This document shows positions 24,601 to 38,300 of a stretch of DNA of 64,000 nucleotides, piece by piece. Made by a program: the position numbers and the translations under genes. Position 1 is the first letter of the stretch. The number at the start of each line of letters is the position of its first letter. Location of the stretch: NCBI GenBank assembly GCA_024734495.1, contig JALMQS010000075.1:10350757-10414756 (forward strand). Reading direction: 5' to 3'. Origin of the DNA: Forficula auricularia (Eukaryota > Arthropoda > Insecta > Dermaptera > Forficulidae). The notes beneath the pieces are model-generated. The model did not search any database. It was given only the letters and a program-made list of their open reading frames with translations, and was not told the DNA's origin.

Positions 24601-27600
24601 TTGCCTCCTTTCTCTAGTGGGTATTTTGTCTTTTTTATTTAAATGAATTGAAATATGAATTAAGGGATATGATATGCTCTCTAAGTCCAGTCAGCCCTTG
24701 CGTACCTGTTTTGTTCTCGTAAGGCCAATGACCATTTGGACATGCCTGGCAAGTAGATTCATTAAACAGGAACTCGTTCCTGGCACAAGAACCACATATC
24801 CAACAGCATCGCTGCTCCTGGCCACCCGATTGGAGTTTCTGCAACATAACAACATACATAATATATCAATAAAGAGGATTCGGAATCGTTCATATTCTGT
24901 AACGAAAAAGCAATAAATGCAGGCTTTGTGACATTATTTTGTTAAAACATATTTTCAACTGCCCAATGCAAATTCTTATTTTAGAAAAGCATTTTTCTGG
25001 CTTTACGTTGCCAAGAGAGATTCTAATCTCTGAAGATCATCTCCCATCCAAGCCCGGCTAATATCCTTCCAACTAAGCCTTCGAGCCAAAAATAATAAAA
25101 ATCATCCATCATCTTAATCATTTCCTATATATGGTTATTTGTAAAAATTAAAAGAAAATTTGCTATTTAATAAAGTTTTTATTGGTGGCTCGATTTTTTG
25201 CACCGCATTGTAGTTGAAAATGAACGTTCAACCGAAGCGGTCGTGGAAAATTTTGATAGAGAAAACTCTTGACGTTTTAAATTGTAGGATGCGGCGCATC
25301 CACAGCATTCATGGACCGCACGTCAGTGTATAGGACCCTTTTATAGTAAATTCCTTTTTTCTTGTTTTTTTTTCTTTTTAAGTATGAAAATTTTTTAATT
25401 TTAATTTTTAAACCCTCCTTCCCCAAATAAAATCTAATTAGCTTTTAATCTAAATACAAAAAAAAAAAATACCTATGAAATTTTGTTTTAATATTCACAC
25501 TAGTTTTTGAGCTAGAGCGTTAATAAAATTTAGTAAGCCAAGTCGTAATTATCGGATTTCTCTGTAATGAATTTAAGTAAAACTTTGATAATCGAGTTGA
25601 TTCTGACCGCAAATAAATGTTCTTCTACTCGACGTACTAAATGTCCAATACTTTGAATGTCTCTTTTAGCTTATCACAATAAATATAAAGTTATTTCATT
25701 TCGATGATTAGGTGAGGTCTCTGGAACTTGACTCTTTCATCTGCTTGCATCAATCAAATTGGACTAATGGGTGGGTTTGACATCAGAGCTTTTCGCTTAA
25801 TGTAGATCAAAATAAGTCGGATACTAAGTTAAATAAAATCGTAACCACACTACCCGACAGCCAATAAAATCTGGGGTGCATCAAAATTCAAAGTGAAGTA
25901 TTTTTAAATTAATTGATAGTTTAATAAAACATAATGATATATAAAATTTTAACAAAAAGAGTTGAAATAATTTATTAACTCGTAAGTTCAACTTCCAATT
26001 AGTTTCATTTTATAGACTACTAGCTTCAAGGCCCGCCTTCGGCAAGTTATGAACGAAAACAGCCTCAACAAAATTCCTGTCTGTTTATCTGTCTGTATCT
26101 ATGTTTCCGTCGTTTCCGAAAAGTTGCTCACGATTCACGTAAAAACGGCTTAAGGGATTATTATGAAATTTCATATTTATATCAGATGTCTTCTAACTTA
26201 CGTTTATGGCTATATAACGTTTTGATATTTTGACCCCAGAAGGGGGTTTGGGTGGCGCATGAATGAAAATTATCAAATAACACCTAAACTATTAACTCTA
26301 CGTCAAATTTTATAATGAGCAAAGTTGTAGGGGATGTGATTTTTGACAACTTTTGTTTAAAAAAATTCCCCCAAAAAACCACCCAAAAAGGGGGAGAGGG
26401 TCAAATATGAAAATTCTTGTTCTTTGACCAAACTCAACCAAATTTTGTATACATAATGTGTGGGTCAGTAGAAGGCTAGAAATGCAAAAACTAACGACCC
26501 AAAATGGGAGGGGGATCCAAAAATGAAAATTCTTACCCTTAGAGCTAACTTAACCAAATTTTGTATACATAATCTGTGGGTCACTAGAAGGCTAGAAATG
26601 AAAAAACTGGGTGCGGGGGTGGAGGGCACGGGGTGTGGCTGGGGGGTGCAGGATGGAGTAGAGGGTTTAGGTGAGGGTCCAGAGGCGTAATGGGGGGCTC
26701 AGGTGAGGGTCCAGAGGCGTAGTGGGATGGTGCGAGGTGGGGTCCGGGGTGGGTGCGTGGTGGTGGTGCTACGGGGCGGGGTGGAGAGCACGGGAGTGGA
26801 GTTCTGCGGGGTGGAGGGCGCGGGGGGTGGCGTCCGGGGGATGGTGGGATTCAAGTGAGGGTCCAGAGGCGTAGTGGGGTGATGCGGGGGCTGGGGTGTG
26901 GGGCGGTGGCGGTGGTTGAGCACGGGTCCATGGTGCGGGGGGTAGGAGGTGCTGGGCGAGGGTTCGGGGGGTGCGTGCCCCCTGGCTAGCAAGAAGGCCG
27001 CCGAAGGCGAGCGCTTGCAGCTAGTTTATTTATATATTAATTATAAATTATCAAAACTCACTATTGTCACCTAGTCTCCAAGTAAGCAAGCTTCCAATAT
27101 AAACATACATAGGCATCTACTCTTTCTTTTATTAAAAAAGATGGATAAATGAGTAACTTGGACGAAACAATTGAAAATTTCTTACAGTCCCTATAAATCA
27201 TTCTAAGTTGAATATAATTGATAGATTTTAGTAATAATATAATAAATAAACATTCTCAATATAATTACTTCTTTAAATATTAATTTTAACTTTAACACTA
27301 AAAGTTTAGTTATTCATTAATATTCACGAATTCAGTTGAGAACATTATTGATTTAAGAACAAAATCAAAAGGTGATAAGCAACCGCTTTTGAATTTAAAT
27401 TAGGTACGAATAACAAACAATCAATTTACAAGAACTTATTAAATAATTATAATGGGACAATTATAAATTAAAGTTTCCTTCAGTGAAAATTAAAATGATA
27501 CTCCTATATATTTAAGTTGATGGGGGGAGAAGAACAACTTGAAAATCAATAAACAAAACAAAAAAACGATTAGAAGGGAAAGTTAATTCTTTGGTAGGGT

Positions 27601-30600
27601 GAAAAATTGTTGAAAATGTATCGAAGGGTAGACTCCTTCGCTGGAATTGACAGGGACTTAATAATTTTTTGGTGTCGCCCTTCCGCTGGACATGTCGAGG
27701 GATGTGCACAGAAATAAGATATTTAAAAGGAAAAAATCCCCTGATTTTGTTCCTCGAAAAAAAAACAACTAATTAGTCTAATTTATTATAGTGATCGTAT
27801 TAAAATGAAGGGGGGGTCCAAAATATTTTCAAAAAACAATGGAAAAAAGGTGATATCTCTAATTAAATATTCTAGTAATTTAAAGGAAATATTATTTATT
27901 ACTAAAGGGACCAAAATTAAAAGTGGGAGAGGTTCTTTCGAAAAAATCATTATAAATTATTTTATTAAATAAATATAAGAGATGGGCCAGTTGTATGGTA
28001 AAGTTATGTGGATGGCCACATCAGCTTATTTTTTTTAGTTTAAAATTAAAAAAAAAATTATTCCCCCCCCCCCCCCCCTTTAATTTTGAGTTTGATTTCA
28101 ACCAAAATTTAATCAGGTCTTAATTTCAATACAAAAAAACAAGTGAAATTTCGATTTGTTATTAAAACTAGTTTTATGACCTAAAGCGTACACGAAATTC
28201 GGTAACGTGCTAACTAACCAACTAACGTACTATCAGACATTTTGACAGAATAATTAATATCTCGTAAAATATAAAATTTTAATGCTCTCTCGAATCTTCT
28301 AGAATCTAGACCAGGGGTATCCAATCTTTTGGTTTACACGAGGCATATTTGAAAGAAAAAATTGTCCCGGGCCGCAGATAAAATATACTAATTCTACCGA
28401 TTTTGTTGATCAAAAAAGATAGTTGATAATTTATTTGCACGAAATTTCCTCTGGAGAGAGACGGACTGGTAGAACTTTTAATTGAAAGTAATCGAAGGCA
28501 GCCCAGGGGTAGTGAGGAAGAGAAAAATTAACACATAATCCAAATAAGGTGTAATGGAACTTCCTCCTTTCGTTTCAAACCGACGTTTCGGACAATTCTT
28601 CCCTCCTCCGTCAATGAGGGACCCCTTGATACCCTGAAGAAGGAGGGAAGAATCCTCCGAAACGTCGGCGTCGGTTTGAAAGAAAAGGAGGAAGGTTTCA
28701 ACAAATTACACCTTATTTGGATTTGTTTCAATTTTTTCTTTCCTCACTACCCCTGGATTGCCTTCCACTACTTTCAATTAATAGTTGATAATATTTTTTT
28801 CTTTGGCTTTTCGGACTTTCTAGCCATAAGCTATTTTACGATACTATTTATTATATTTTTATAAATTTGTCTCTACCCTGGGGTCAGATTTTAGCCAGAT
28901 GCCTCGAATCGGATTCGAACCCGGGTCCTCGTGGTTAGCAGGCTGACACGTTACAACATAGCCTAACCCGACCCCGAGTTATTATTAGAATATTAAAAAA
29001 AAATAAAAAATTATTGATTGTTAAAATAAATACAAACCTTTTATAAAACAAACTTTAAACGTTTAATCAGAACCAAAAATTTCGGGAGAATTTCTCCCTT
29101 TCTCAATGGAAAATTTTCAACCAAGACTAGCTAATAAATATATATGTGTTTATTAATTGAAATTTTATTATTTCATCGGTACATTTTATAATTATATATT
29201 TTTACCCAATCAAATAAAAAAAAATAATAATGAAAAATATTACAGTCAAATAAATAATAATAATAATAAATTTTTGCAACGAAATTTTATCTGGAGAGAG
29301 ACGGACTGGTAGAAACGTTAATTGAATGTAATGGAAGGCAGCCCAGAGGTAGTGAGGAAAGAAAAATTAACACATATCAAATAAGGTGTAATTTATTGGA
29401 ATCCTTCCTCCTTTCCTTTCAAACCGACGTTTCGGATTTTATAACATTTTATTTGATTCATTCATTGACCCTTTGAAACCCTGAAGAAGGAGGGAAAATT
29501 CTCCGAAACGTCGGTTTGAAAGGAAAGGAGGAAGGATTCCAATAAATTACACCACCTTATTTGATGTGTTAATTTTTCTTTCCTCACTACCTCTGGGCTG
29601 CCTTCCATTACATTCAATTAAATAATAATAATAATCAGGAAACGTTTTCAGATAAAAAGCTAAAATTTGGTGCATTGTAATTCAAAATACATAGCTGCGT
29701 ACCATTTTCAGCTCATTAACTAAAACCTTTCAAGATTGGCATTTTGTACTTTCATAAAACATTTTCAGGTACAAAGCTAAAATTTGTTGCATTGTTAGAT
29801 ATTTGCGTATCAATTTTTCAGCTCATTAACTAAAATCTTTCAAGATTTGCACTTTGTACTCTCAGGAAACATTTTCAGGTAAAAGCAAATGAAAATAATA
29901 TGTATCTTATAAATCGATATTTATTTTTTAGATAATTGATATTTTTTCATCAGAGAAAATAAGTAATTAGAATTTGTGATTGCAAATAAGCAAAACGGGC
30001 AATTCTAGAGAATTGACTACTAATGCTATCTAATGCAGGCCTGGCCAACCTGAATTGCCCCGCCTGCCGATTAACGACTTAACATTTCTGAGGACAGCAC
30101 ATATAATAATAAATAATAATAATTACAATTTTTTCAATATTTTTTTTCGAAATCTGCCTTTACAACGAATTTGGTACTTATTAATTTTTATTGAAAGTTA
30201 TTATTAATATTAATTTGAATGTAGCGATACACTGAAAGTGTTCAATCAGTGTAAATGTGGAAAAAAACAATACTACAACCAGATATGAAATGAAAATACA
30301 CATTGACCAACAACAAAATTTATCTGTATGGTAAAATAAACATAAATTATCAAAATATTAGTTAAGTCGCATAAACCAAACAATATTTCAGAATTTTATT
30401 TTAAAATAACAAACAAATTTGAATGACTTTTTCTTTTTTCTGTCTGATATTTGCGTTTCTTTTCGCTTACTTAATAATAGGTGAAGTAAAAAGTTCTGAG
30501 CCTTTTTTCTCTTTATTTTGACTATAAAATTAACCAAGTTAGGATTTTCCGATTTAGATCAAATATGCGCCGTTTTGTTCGATAACTTTTGTCCTTTTTG

Positions 30601-33600
30601 AGGGCGATCTTATAATTCTGCGATTGAACAAGTCCTCGTCCCTATTGGTGAAAAACTTGACCAGCTCATTTTCACAAGCCTCTCATGAGGCCAGCTTTGT
30701 ACCGTCAAGGAAATTTTGCAAATGCTTGAAAATGTGATAATCGCTTGGTGTCAGGTCTGGGCTATACGGTGGGTGCGATATAACCTCCCATCCAAGCTCT
30801 CGGAGCTTCTGGTGCGTCGTTAACGATGTGTGCGGCCTGGCGTCCAATTGATGGAACGCAACACCCTTCCTATTGGCCAATTCTGGCTGCTTCACTCTGG
30901 TCAGTTGTTGACAGTATAGGACAGAATTGAGTGATTGGCCCGATGGGAGAAGCTCATAGTGGATGATTCCCATCCAATCCCACCAAACACACAGTAAAAC
31001 CATCTTGAGCGTTAATCCAGGCTTGGCGATCGTTTGGGCCTGCTCACCACGATCTTTTTTGCCTGTTATTCTCGTATTTGACCCATTTTTCATCGCCATC
31101 GCCATCAGCAAAAAATCGCAGGCATCAATTCGGTTCAAAAGTTTATTTTGCCTCAATTCGTGTGGCATCCATACATCGTGCTTCTTCTTGAGACCATCCT
31201 TATTCACCTTCTGGTTAATCTTCAGTTCCTGGGCAATGGAATAAGTGCTCGCATGCCGATTCGACTTGACATGATTTTATCGACTTTTTCCACGATTGGC
31301 CTACCAGAGCGTGTCTCATCTTCGACGTCCATATTACCAAAACGAAATCGTTGGAACCTCCGCTTTGTTGTTGCATTCAATACTGTATTGGGTCCATAAA
31401 CAGCACACATTTGGCCGCCTGCTCCGCTTTTTCCCTTTGGTAATAGTGGTACCGAAGAATATATCGAATATTCTCTTTTTTTACCTCCATTTTGGAACGC
31501 TCTAACACACAACTGGCCTCACCAAACACAAAACTGTCAAAACACTTTTTTTAAAACGTTATGTCACCTTTAAATCGCAAAAAAATGACCAGATACGACG
31601 TATAGATCGTGAGATATGGCTCATTAAAGCCGTCGTTAGAAAAAGGCTCTTTTTACTTCGCCAATTATTAATTATTAACCATACCCTGGATGGTAAAGTA
31701 AAAAAATATAAAAAGAGGGAGCCACATTACCACCATCTTAATTATAATTTAACACAGCTATTAATATTTAATTTAATTATTATTCATTACCTTATACTGT
31801 CCAAGTTGGCACGGCTTGGAGCAAACAGATTCGACGTTTTTTCCCGCTGGGGCCACTTGACCATATTGAATCTTTTCCGACAAACGAAGTGAGCCATTAT
31901 TCCAATCACCTACATGAACGTATTCAAAAGAGCCATTTTCCATTCGCTGAAAATTCATGATATTGTATCTGGAAAAAATTATATACATTTTTTTAAATTT
32001 TATTATTATTATTATTAGTTTTTATTTTCAATAAAGCTTGTAAAAAAGTGAAAAGGTAAGTTATGAACTCGTCCCCGGATGATTATCTAAAAAGTAAGTG
32101 ACAAATGAACTTTTTTGACATCAAAAGATTAGGAACTTTTCGAGAGAATTGGCAACAAAAGTGATCAATTCTCATTTTTATTTAACTTAACTTTTCGACA
32201 TTTGCTTTTTACAAAAACAATTAATGTTTAATAATTCTACAATAAGTCGTTAATCTTTAATAATAATCAAATTTTTATAGTTCTTTGTCTAAATTATTTT
32301 CTTGATAGTATTACATATTGAATTTCAATTAAACTAATTTCCTAAAAAAAAATTACTTTTTAATTTTCATTTGAAAAACAATAATTTTTTGCAGGTGAAA
32401 ATTTAGAGCTGACTTAAAATAAGAAGATACCCTCTGGTATTTGAATATATTATCTACTCAAAACGATTTAATATTTAAGAAATGGACATTTCAGTGAAAG
32501 CTTTTTATGTGTCAGATTTAGATGATAAAAAATTAAATTAAAATCAAATCAATCTTTTAAGGGTGATTTTTAAATAATACTAATGTCGGAACAATAATTG
32601 TTAACGAAGATTAATGATTTCTTGATTAAATCAATTTACTAATAAAAAGTGTGATATTGTTAGCTCGTTATAATAATCTCTTCATAAACGGTTAAATATA
32701 TGAATCTTGTTTTTATTTTTATTTTTATTTTTTTGATCATATTTTGCTTTGATTGATTGGTTCTTAATTAATAGTAAATCTGTATTCAATGAAAGGATTG
32801 ATAAAATATACATTTTGATTTTAAAACTTATTTTTTATATTATTTGAAATTGAGAGAGAGAGAGAGTAATTCTAGAAAAAATAATTAATTAATAATTTAG
32901 AAAGTTTAATCTATCTTTAAATTATTTTTTAAATGAAAAAAGAAATGACAGTCCCAAGCATCCGACCGGGCTAAAAATCTCAGATCAGATAAGCATTTCA
33001 TTCATTTTGGTGCTTTTAATCTATTTCTATTTTAAGCATAGTTTTTTTACATATTCAGACACACAAGTTTATGTATAGTTATATATAATTTTTTTTGAAA
33101 GTATACTTTCGAACCTTTCATGATCAGTCTTTTTAATTAGAAATATTTTATCTGTTTTTTCTCATGGGATCAATTACCCGATTGGATTTAGAAAATTCGT
33201 TATGTCAGTTATAGCAAGCTAGTAACATAAACGATTTATTAATTTTTAAGGAATTTGGTGTTGGTACTTGGTGAAACATTTTTAAAATTATTGGATAAAA
33301 AATACTTGGTAGGTTTCACATTAAGATATAAAAAAATAAAACGAATTTATTTTTGGAGAATCTTTAATCTCGATATATATATTTCGGCTGACTAACCCAT
33401 CTTCAGGAGAAACAGAAAGTAACTGACCTGGATAAGTCGAAATTGAATACAAGTCAATGGTAAAATTTATTTTTAAGATAACAAAAGGGTAAATATTTAA
33501 AATTATTGGAGGGAGAAAAGGTAGGAAGTCTATTTTGTTTAATTTTGAATGGCCTTCTGAGAAATGAGGATTTCGAATTTGAATACAACTCAATGGTAAA

Positions 33601-35286
33601 ATTTATTTTTAAGATAACAAAAGGGTAAATATTTAAAATTAGTGGAGGGAGAAGTCTATTTTGTTTAATTTTGAATGGTCTTCTGAGAAATGAGAATTTA
33701 CACACAAAACAAATTTGCAAATATTTAAAGAATGTAATAATGATTGTACTTTTCTTAACTTCTAATTGATTATTTAGTATTTTCGTTTTATTTGAGAGAG
33801 CTAATTTTATTTCCGTTGACTCTAAAAAATCTAAACGTAAGCCCTTTCTTTCGAAATGTAACGGAACTAGGTGGCTAATAGAAGAGGTTATTCAAATGTA
33901 TTATAGATGATTGGCGAAGTTAGAAGTAGATTCCATATTAATATCATCTGATCTTCTAAGACATTAAAGGCTCTTTCATGTTTCGAGTAGCGAGTTCTAA
34001 AAGAGCGTCTAGTTTGTCCTATTTAGATTGCGTCGCAATTATTACAAGTCAATTTATATACCCCTGATTTATAAGTGCCTGGAGCACCGAGCAATGCTCG
34101 GTAACTTTTTGTCTCTAAATAGTTTAAGTTTCAAATTTCAAGGATCTGCGATTTTCCTGAAGACGAGATATGAACGATTAAAATATTTATTTTGTGACAT
34201 GACTAATTTATACCCCCTTCCTTTATTTCAATCGGATTAAAATTTATACACTACTAATAACTCATGAGCTTGATAAGTTAACCAATTTTTAGCGAAATTG
34301 TTCGAACCGTTTTCGAGAAACCGATTATAAATATATCTTATTATATTAAACGAGCAAATCTTGTATATATATATCCAATCGGTTTCTCGAAATTACTATA
34401 TATAAATATACAAGAATTGCTCGTTTAATATAATAAGATAAGAGAAGATGAAAAATAACAGATAGAATATTTCTAATTAAAAAGACATAATGAAGGTTAA
34501 ATCTTCGAAACTATAGTCTCAAACAAATAAATTATATATATAGTCTATTAAATCCGATGGAATGGAATATTTTTAATTATATGTCAGAGGGGTTATTTTT
34601 CACCCCCTCGGGTAATATTTTACGCGATTACATATGTCAGAGAGGTTCGCATCCTGCAGGTGAGCCAGATGGCCCGGATTGCTGTTACTGGCACTCGGGT
34701 TCGATTCCCGAGGGGGTGAAAAACAACCCCTCTGACATATAATTAAAAATATTCCATTCCATCGGATTTAATAGATGACACCATCTAATGATTTTCTAGT
34801 AAATTTGAATCTATTACCATCGGCAAATTAATATCTTTCATATTAAATTAGGAAAAGTCATTCCATTGCCATTCGAATTTTGAATCTCTTCAAAATTTGA
34901 AACACTCAACGACCTTTATTTAAATTATATGGCATGGCTATATGTTTAAATTTAGAATCACTATATCGCGAAATTTTACAAATTAAGATAACAATCTTTT
35001 GAGTAAAATATTTTACATTAAATTGAAGGGTAGAGCTTGTCACAAATATAATAAAACAATAATTTTAATAACTATTAGAATTATTTAATTGATAACTATA
35101 CAGTTTTTCGGTCACCACTGGTCGACCATCCTCAGTAAGTTATCTCGTTCAAGAACCGACATGTCATTTCACATGAAACATTCATTCTTAAATCTTCATT
35201 ATAGATACATCACACAATTCACTACAATCACACACACATATATATATATAGCAACAATTTATTTTTATTTTTTTATAAATTGTTGC

Positions 35287-35320
<34 letters not shown>

Positions 35321-38300
35321 ATTGTAATGGGTTGTGTGATCTGTCTATAATGAAGATTTAAGAATGAATGTTTCATGTGAAATGACAAATTCCGGTTCTT
35401 GAACGAGATAACTACTGAGGATGGTCGACCAGTGGTGACCGAAACTGTATAGTTATCAATTAAATAATTCTAATAGTTATTAAAATTATTGTTTTATTAT
35501 ATTTGTGACAAACCAACCCTTCAATTTAATGAAAAATTTAAATCAAGTCACTTAAGTTCTGGAAGAAATTTAATAAAATATTTTGTTAAAATATATGTAC
35601 AATATTGGCACCTCCGATATGACATCAGCGCCACTCAGGTGTTGACTATATTAACTTAACTTATTACTCACCTTTCGTCTTTCTACTCGAGTCAATGTAT
35701 CATACTATATATTACTTTTTCCTCATGTACTATTCTATTATATTGTAATATGTGCAACCTCAATAAATCGCTTTATATATTTTATCTATAAAATTATCTA
35801 TCATTGTGATATTCCGCTATCCACACCTTTTATACCTCTTAACAGGTTATGGTGGCCCAGGCGATTTAATTTTATTTATAAATATATATTAATTTCAAAT
35901 GGATGTCTTCAAGATAGAACCTTTAAACAAGGAAAATTTCGACACCTGGAAAATACAAGTCGAGGCTATCCTGATTAAAAACGATTCCTGGGATATTGTG
36001 ACTGGAGCGCTTAAAAAACCAAGAGATGATCAAAAACGGATTGAAATTTGGGAGCTTCAAGATCGAAAAGCTAAGTCTGATCTTATTTTATCTATATCTC
36101 CTAGGGAGTTAAAAATAATTAAAAATTTAAAAACATCTAATGAAATTTGGAAAAAGTTACATGATACATTTCAAAGTAAAGGGCCTGCAAAAAAGGCATT
36201 TCTTTTAAAACAATTAATTTTAAATAAAATGGATTCAAATGTTAATATGAACGACCATATAGATAAATTCTTTGAAATAGTAGAAAAATTAAAAGATATT
36301 GATTTAATAATTAATGATGAATTATTATCTATAATTTTATTATATAGTCTGCCTGAAGACTATGAAAATTTCAGATGTGCAATCGAAACTCGAGATGAAT
36401 TGCCATCTTTAGAAATATTAAAAATTAAAATATTAGAAGAATTTCAAAGTAGGAAAAATAATCAAAAAGATGACCAAAGTTCATATCTTATAAAAGATAG
36501 ATATAAAAAGAATTTTAATAAATTTAAAAATAATTATGATAATAAATCTAATTTTAAGAAATATTCTAATAATAAAAACAATAAAATTATTTGTTTTGGC
36601 TGTGGAAGGGAAGGACACAAATTACCCCTTTGCCCTTATAAATCCAAAAATAAATATAAATCTAATATGTTAGCATTTCAAATAGCAAATGATAATAATA
36701 CATGGTGTTTAGACTCAGGCAGTTCTTCACACATGATATCTGATAAAGAACGTCTAATGAATATAAATAATTCTAAATTTAATGATTTGATTTTAGCTAA
36801 TAATACTAAAACAAAAATTGAAGGTAAGGGAACAGTTGAAATTAAACTTAATGAAGGTAACTTCAAGTTACTAAATACTCTTCATGTTCCAGAACTAAAA
36901 ACAAATTTATTATCCGTCGGAGCAATTACCGATTATGGGTATGACGTAATATTTAAAAAGGAAAAAGCCTTAATAACAAAAGAAAATAAAGTAATAATTA
37001 CAGCTAAAAAAGAATTAAACGGATTATATTATGTTAAAGAATTACAAGAAAATTCTAGCTATTCAGACGAAAATAAAATATCAAAATTAGAAATTTGGCA
37101 TCAAAGATACGGTCATTTAAATGAAAAAGATTTAAAAGCTTTAGCTCAATCTGATCAAGTTTATGGAATTAACTCAAATGATTTAAAAAATGAGTTACCT
37201 GATTGTGAAATATGTATTAAAGGGAAAATGTGTCAAACTCCTTTTAAAAAGACTTTTTCAGAAAATAAAGAATTACTAGAAATAATTCACACAGATATTT
37301 GTGGACCTTTCAAAACAGAATCAAATGGAGGTTCAAAATATTTCATAACTTTTATTGATGAATCAACTAGGTGGTGTGAAGTAAGATTTTTAAAAACAAA
37401 AAATCAAGCTTTAGAACATTTTAAAGAATATAAAAATTATGTTGAAAATTTAACAAATAAAAAAATTAAATTTTTACAATCTGATAACGGAACTGAATAT
37501 ATAAATAATGATTTTAATAATTTTCTAAAAAATGCTGGAATTAAAAGAAGATTAACAGTTCCAAATACACCAGCTCAAAATGGTTTATCTGAGAGGATGA
37601 ACAGAACATTACTGGACATGGCTAGGTGTATGCTAATACAATCTAAGGTACCACCCTCATTCTGGGCAGAAGCTATTTTAACTGCATGTTATTTAAGAAA
37701 TAGAAGTCCTTCATCAGCCTTGAATAAGCAAATACCATACAATTTATGGACTAATAAAACCTTTAATGTATCACATTTGAGAACGTTTGGAAGCAAGGTA
37801 TATGTTTTAAATAAAAATTATAAGGGAAAATTTGAGCCTAGATCAGAAGAAGCCATATTTGTGGGCTATTCTGAAGAAAGTAAAGCTTATAGAGTTTACA
37901 ATATGAAAAATAAAAAATTATATGTAACTAGAGATATCAAATTTATTAATGAAATACAAAGCAATAATAATAATTCAGAATTTAATACTAATAATAACAA
38001 TTCTAATTATGAAGATTTAATATTTGAAAATAATAATAAAAACAATAGTATAATTTTTGTTGAGAATGATAAATCAAATGACTCTCAAATTGAATCGAAT
38101 ATTCAAAAAGGTCGAGGAAGACCTAAATTGATGAAAACAGGAAAAAAGGGAAGACCCAAAAAGGTTTATCACCAAAATAAACAAGTATTCCAAGAAGAAT
38201 CAGAAGTTGAAGAGGAAGATCAATTTCAACAAGAATCAGAAGTTGAAGAGGAAGATCAATTTCAACAAGAATCAGAAGTTGAAGAATTGGATCAAGGGTC

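Noticed and set aside
26699..26992. Overlapping Pro/Thr-rich and Gly-rich open frames on both strands
   Set aside because: They follow from the G-rich repeat composition; open on both strands, no family motif.
27512..27709. 65-codon minus-strand frame
   Set aside because: No family similarity by eye and no splice signals in receptor phase.
28890..28980. tRNA gene candidates here and at 34660, 46015, 52680 and 61850
   Set aside because: B-boxes are good, but closed acceptor and D arms are lacking; flanks or copies show that they are SINE or repeat pieces.
29481..29512. Reading the palindromes as bacterial-type terminators or CRISPR units
   Set aside because: The sequence is clearly eukaryotic and the repeats are inverted pairs, not spaced arrays.
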